Assembly (NCBI GenBank): GCA_012719335.1
Contig: JAAYAO010000058.1
Coordinates: 1-15,570 of the forward strand
Source: Propionibacterium sp.
Lineage (GTDB): Bacteria; Actinomycetota; Actinomycetes; Propionibacteriales; Propionibacteriaceae
Reading direction: 5' to 3'
Length of the DNA stretch: 15,570 nucleotides
Shown here: one piece after another, positions 12,384 to 15,570 of the stretch
Position numbering within the stretch: the stretch's first letter is position 1
How the letters are laid out: each line of letters starts with the position of its first letter
Program-made: the position numbers and the translations under genes
The notes under the pieces: model-generated
The model's input: only the letters and a program-made list of their open reading frames with translations
Database searches by the model: none
What the model was told of the DNA's origin: nothing

Positions 12384-13016
12384 TCAGCGCTGCAGGTTGG
12401 TGCAGATGCAGAACCGGTTGCCGTCCGGGTCGGCGAGCACCCACCATTCGGGGGCGTGGGAGTCGTCGACCAGGGTGCCGCCGGCGGCGAGAATCCCACC
12501 GATCCGCTCCTCGGCCCGGTCGTGCGGTACCCAGACGTCGGGATGCCAACGCTGGGACGAGCCGGCCCCGGCGGGCTGGAACCACACCGTCGGCGCGTGG
12601 GTGCCGCCGGCCACCTCGTCCTCGGCGACGACCTGCGCACCGAGGACCACCGACCAGAAAGTCGCTTGCGTGCCGGTGGTGGCGGTGTCCAGGCCGAACT
12701 CGACGACGGTGTGGTCGGTGACCGGTTCGTGCCCGGCCGCGGCGGCCAACTCCGAGATGGAGCGGGCCAGGGCCAGGTCGCGGTCGGTGACCCCGCCGAC
12801 ATCGTGGCAGTACAGCTTCACCTCCACCTGCGGGTAGGTCAGGGTCAGATCCGGGTGGTGGTCGGCCGCCTCCGCGGCGTCGGCGATCCGCTGCACTAGG
12901 GCCAGTCCGGCGGTGAAACTGCCGGTTCGGTAAGTCGCGTACAGGGCGTCGGAGATCATCCGCCAGTCGGGCAGGTCGGCGGCCAGAACGTCGGCGCTCT
13001 TCAGTCGTTCGCTCAT
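12384..13016 (-). CDS. Fusion of a pterin-4a-carbinolamine dehydratase-like domain and a VOC (glyoxalase-like) domain
   Basis: 210 aa, ATG at 13016. Residues 1-95 carry the PCD/DCoH signature: DWRMISDALYATYRTGSF (17-34), HHPDLTLTYPQVEVKLYCHD (53-72) and GGVTDRDLALA (74-84). H53, H54 and H71 match the histidines that dehydrate 4a-hydroxytetrahydropterin. Residues 101-208 form a VOC domain with paired beta-alpha-beta-beta-beta modules (TVVEFGLDTATTGTQATFWS... and WWVLADPDGNRFCICT). In related domains this end usually reads GNEFC, with Glu as metal ligand; here it is Arg (R201). No phenylalanine hydroxylase is nearby, so pterin recycling is unsupported. It is the second minus-strand gene after the DsbA-like gene, 83 bp apart. 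Confidence 0.88.
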   Translation of the reverse strand: MSERLKSADVLAADLPDWRMISDALYATYRTGSFTAGLALVQRIADAAEAADHHPDLTLTYPQVEVKLYCHDVGGVTDRDLALARSISELAAAAGHEPVTDHTVVEFGLDTATTGTQATFWSVVLGAQVVAEDEVAGGTHAPTVWFQPAGAGSSQRWHPDVWVPHDRAEERIGGILAAGGTLVDDSHAPEWWVLADPDGNRFCICTNLQR

Positions 13017-13078
13017 GGATCCAGGGTCGCAAACGCCGTCACCGGTGGGCCACACCCGTGCCGGCGTCCCGTCCGGCG

Positions 13079-13094
13079 GGGTCGCGGACGACCC
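13079..13094 (-). terminator. Hairpin after the DsbA-like gene
   Basis: GGGTCG (13079-13084) pairs perfectly with CGACCC (13089-13094) around a 4-nt loop, beginning 5 bp after the stop codon on the minus strand. No T-run. It may end or attenuate transcription towards the PCD-VOC gene. Confidence 0.4.
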
Positions 13095-13099
13095 GGGGC

Positions 13100-13708
13100 T
13101 CAGTCGAAGATCGGCCCGACGGTGCGGGTGCGCTTCAGCTCGTAGAAGCCGTCGTACTCGGTGACCAGCGCGAACCCGTCGAACAACCGTCCGGCCTGCT
13201 CCCCCTTCGGGGCCGGGGTGATCACCGGGCCGAACAGGGCCTTGCCGTTCAGGTGGATCACCGGGGTGCCGACATCGTCACCGACCGGGTCCATGCCCTC
13301 GTGGTGGGACGCGCGCAGGGCCTCGTCGTTGGCGTCGGTGTCGCCGGCAGCCAGCAGATCCTCCGGCAGCCCCACATCGGCCAGTGCCTTCGCCACCGTC
13401 TCGGGGGTGCGCGGCTCCTCGCCGGGGTGGTAGCGGGTGCCGAGCGCGGTGTAGAACTCACCGAGCTTGGCCGAGCCGTACTGCTGCTCGATCGCCAGAC
13501 ACACCCGCACCGCGAACCAGCCCTCGTCCATCGACTTGCGGTAGTCCTCGGGCAGATCCCGGCCCTCGTTGAGCACCGACAGGCTCATCACCCGAAAGAC
13601 CGGGTCGATGTCGCGCACCGTGGCCACCTCGACCAGCCATCGCGAGGTCATCCAGGCCCACGGGCACATCGGGTCGAACCACAACTGGACTTTCACAGGT
13701 GTCGTCAT
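13100..13708 (-). CDS. DsbA-like thioredoxin-fold protein (Rv2466c-like, mycothiol-dependent reductase family)
   Basis: 202 aa, ATG at 13708. Thioredoxin fold with a helical insert and no signal peptide, so cytoplasmic. The line WFDPMCPWAWMTSRWLVEV (10-28), the SLSVLNEGRDLPEDYR region (42-57), SHHEGMDPVGDDVGTPVIHLNG (134-155, cis-Pro P149) and ELKRTRTVGPIFD (190-202) match Mycobacterium tuberculosis Rv2466c, a mycothiol-dependent nitroreductase, nearly end to end. The active site is C15-P-W-A18 instead of CPWC, so only the nucleophilic cysteine remains. It is divergent from pepN, as recalled for Rv2466c/Rv2467. TACCAT lies 7 nt before the ATG, suggesting a leaderless mRNA; an upstream in-frame ATG (13717) would overlap that box. 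Confidence 0.93.
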   Translation of the reverse strand: MTTPVKVQLWFDPMCPWAWMTSRWLVEVATVRDIDPVFRVMSLSVLNEGRDLPEDYRKSMDEGWFAVRVCLAIEQQYGSAKLGEFYTALGTRYHPGEEPRTPETVAKALADVGLPEDLLAAGDTDANDEALRASHHEGMDPVGDDVGTPVIHLNGKALFGPVITPAPKGEQAGRLFDGFALVTEYDGFYELKRTRTVGPIFD

Positions 13709-13715
13709 GCCCGTC

Positions 13716-13721
13716 ATGGTA
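13716..13721 (-). promoter_or_regulatory. -10 box of the DsbA-like gene (leaderless)
   Basis: TACCAT on the minus strand, 7 nt (GACGGGC) before the ATG at 13708, the same spacing as at sdhC. No clear -35. Confidence 0.45.
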
Positions 13722-13756
13722 GCCACCGCATCCCACTGCACCCAGGGTTCGTGCGA

Positions 13757-13762
13757 TAGAGT
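13757..13762 (+). promoter_or_regulatory. Candidate -10 box of pepN
   Basis: TAGAGT fits TANNNT. Transcription would begin near 13769, giving a leader of about 60 nt. The -35 is not convincing. It lies 36 bp from the divergent -10 box of the DsbA-like gene. Confidence 0.4.
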
Positions 13763-13830
13763 CACGCGGGAATCCGTATCGATTTGTGGATCCGGTGCGT
13801 GCGTCGGACCGACGAGAAAGTGCAGGTGGT

Positions 13831-15570
13831 ATGTCTCCCAACCTGACCCGGGCCGAGGCCCAACAGCGCTCCCGGCTGGTGACCGCCGGTTCGTACGAGA
13901 TTCTGCTCGATCTCGGCGGCCGGGACGTGCCCGAGGCGGACACCTTCTTCCGCAGCCGAACGACGCTGCACTACCAGGGTCAGGACGACGGCATCAGTCA
14001 TGTGGATCTGATCGCCGAGGAGATCACCGAACTGTTGCTGGACGGGCAAACCCTCGAGGTCGACTTCGACGGATCCCGTTTCGAGTTGCCGGTCACCCCC
14101 GGCGACCACGAACTGCAGGTCACCGCGGTGCACCGGTACTCCCGCTCCGGTGAGGGCCTGCACCGGTTCGTCGACCCGGCCGATGACCGGGTCTACCTGT
14201 ACACCCAGTTCGAGCCGGCCGACGCCCGCCGGGTGTTCGCCTGCTTCGACCAGCCCGACCAGAAGGCGACCTTCGAGTTCACCGTGATCGCGCCCGAGTC
14301 GTGGTTGGTGTTGTCGAACGCCCCCGCGGTCGACCCCGAACCGGTCGGCAACGGGCTGGGCCGGTGGGAGTTCGCCCCGACCCTGCGGATGTCGACCTAC
14401 ATCACCGGCCTGATCGCCGGCGAGTACCACCGGGTCACCGACTCGCACACCGGGGCCGGTGGGGAGATCCCGCTGTCGCTGGTCTGCCGCCGATCGATGA
14501 TCGAGCATCTGGACGTCGACCGGCTGTTGGACACCACCCGGGCCGGGTTCGAGGTCTTCGAGAAGCACTTCGGCCTGCCCTACCCGTTCACCACCTACGA
14601 CCAGATCTTCGTCCCCGAGTTCAACGCCGGGGCGATGGAGAACGCCGGGCTGGTCACCATCCGCGACGAGTACCTGTTCCGCTCCCGGGTCACCGCCGCC
14701 GCCCACGAGGGCCGGGACAACACGATCCTGCACGAGTTGGCGCACATGTGGTTCGGCAACCTGGTCACGATGACCTGGTGGGACGACCTGTGGCTGAACG
14801 AGTCGTTCGCCGAATGGGCCTCGCACTTCTGCCAGTCGGAGTACCTGGACGACCCCGAGCGTCCCTGGGTGACCTTCTGCAATGCCCGCAAGACCTGGGC
14901 CTACCGGCAGGACCAATTACCCACCACCCACCCGATCGCCGCGGACATGGTCGACCTGGAAGCGGTCGAGCAGAACTTCGACGGCATCACCTACGCCAAG
15001 GGCGCCTCCGCGTTGCGGCAGTTGGTGGCCTATGTCGGCAAGGACAACTTCCTGGCCGGGGTGCGGCAGTACTTCAGCGACCACGCCTTCGCCAACACCC
15101 AACTGTCGGACCTGCTGGACGCGCTCACCGCGGCCTCCGGCCGGGATCTGTCGGACTGGTCCCGGCAGTGGCTGGAGGTGTCCGGCGTCAGCACCCTGCG
15201 GGCCGAGTTCGAGGTGGACGATCAGGGCCGGTTCACCACCTTCGCGGTGCGCCAGAGCGTGCCGGAGGAGTTCCCGGTGTTGCGCGATCACCGGGTCGCG
15301 ATCGGCCTCTACGCCGACCGGGACGGGGTGCTCACCCGGGTGCACCGGGTCGAGTTGGACGTCGCCGGCGAACTGACCGAGGTGGCCGACCTGGTCGGTG
15401 TCGAGCAGCCCGACCTGGTGTTGCTCAACGACGACGACCTGACCTACGCGAAGGTGCGGCTGGATCCGCGTTCGCTGGACACCCTCGTGCAGCGGATCGG
15501 GGATCTCGATTCGGCGCTGGCCCGGGCGGTGTGCTGGGCGGCGGCCTGGGACATGTGCCGCGACGGTGAA
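13831..15570 (+). CDS. pepN: Aminopeptidase N, M1 family zinc metallopeptidase (3' end outside the window)
   Basis: The frame is open from the ATG at 13831 to the window edge: 580 residues of an enzyme usually about 850 long. It removes N-terminal amino acids from peptides in the cytoplasm. The N-terminal beta domain starts with LTRAEAQQRSRLVTAGSYEI (5-24). The substrate-anchoring motif GAMEN is at 267-271. The zinc site is H301-E302-L-A-H305 with the third ligand E324 in WLNESFAEW. YAKGAS and the following segment lead into the ERAP-like C-terminal helical domain, which is only partly present (the sequence ends ...CWAAAWDMCRDGE). LTRAEA, GLHRFVDP and CFDQPDQKA are typical of actinobacterial PepN. 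An AGG 4-6 nt before the ATG is the only ribosome site. Its neighbour is the divergent DsbA-like gene, the same order as in mycobacteria. Confidence 0.96.
   Translation, partial: MSPNLTRAEAQQRSRLVTAGSYEILLDLGGRDVPEADTFFRSRTTLHYQGQDDGISHVDLIAEEITELLLDGQTLEVDFDGSRFELPVTPGDHELQVTAVHRYSRSGEGLHRFVDPADDRVYLYTQFEPADARRVFACFDQPDQKATFEFTVIAPESWLVLSNAPAVDPEPVGNGLGRWEFAPTLRMSTYITGLIAGEYHRVTDSHTGAGGEIPLSLVCRRSMIEHLDVDRLLDTTRAGFEVFEKHFGLPYPFTTYDQIFVPEFNAGAMENAGLVTIRDEYLFRSRVTAAAHEGRDNTILHELAHMWFGNLVTMTWWDDLWLNESFAEWASHFCQSEYLDDPERPWVTFCNARKTWAYRQDQLPTTHPIAADMVDLEAVEQNFDGITYAKGASALRQLVAYVGKDNFLAGVRQYFSDHAFANTQLSDLLDALTAASGRDLSDWSRQWLEVSGVSTLRAEFEVDDQGRFTTFAVRQSVPEEFPVLRDHRVAIGLYADRDGVLTRVHRVELDVAGELTEVADLVGVEQPDLVLLNDDDLTYAKVRLDPRSLDTLVQRIGDLDSALARAVCWAAAWDMCRDGE

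Noticed and set aside
14301..15569. 422-codon + strand frame overlapping pepN
   Set aside because: Out-of-frame reading of pepN; the M1 motifs GAMEN, HELAH and NESFAEW are all in the frame starting at 13831.

Overview
The window is high-GC bacterial DNA (third codon positions almost all G/C) and fits an actinobacterium (Actinomycetota). Supporting points are the nei / DsbA-like / pepN neighbourhood, also found in mycobacteria (recalled as Rv2464c, Rv2466c, Rv2467), a tRNA gene without encoded CCA, and several TANNNT -10 boxes placed so close to the ATG that transcripts should be leaderless. The order, possibly Propionibacteriales, is a guess. No transposase, integrase, phage gene or CRISPR array was seen.

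Layout. 1-216: end of an unrecognised + strand gene, then a strong hairpin. 301-3694 (minus): sdhC-sdhA-sdhB, a succinate dehydrogenase/fumarate reductase of the five-helix di-haem cytochrome b type, with overlapping genes and a likely leaderless promoter. 3695-4097: a gene-free 400 bp holding a three-copy 34-bp tandem repeat, then three palindromic operator-like sites exactly 61 bp apart. 4098-5505 (+): hipB-hipA-like toxin-antitoxin pair, which these sites probably control. 5560-5630 (+): tRNA-Gly(UCC) with its own promoter, followed by a perfect 26-bp inverted copy of its anticodon arm in the leader of an SDR oxidoreductase gene (5775-6581). 6675-7499 (+): a family-2-like glycosyltransferase. 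7522-8607 (+): branched-chain aminotransferase ilvE.

The second half is mostly on the minus strand. 8684-9661 is a compact three-gene cassette (four-helix membrane protein, winged-helix regulator, 63-aa glycine-rich membrane peptide) with overlapping genes and a large AT-rich palindromic operator upstream. 9799-12106 is nei (endonuclease VIII) overlapping an unrecognised Trp-rich 495-aa protein. Divergent from nei is a 57-aa charged protein, probably leaderless. 12384-13016 encodes a pterin-dehydratase-like domain fused to a VOC domain. 13100-13708 is a DsbA-like protein with CPWA instead of CPWC. 13831 to the end (+) is the first 580 codons of an M1 aminopeptidase (pepN).

Most genes are housekeeping. 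The points most worth a second look are the hip operator array and the missing HipA phosphorylation serine, the antisense-like tRNA-Gly fragment, the self-regulated-looking membrane/HTH/small-protein cassette, and the uncharacterised protein coupled to nei.
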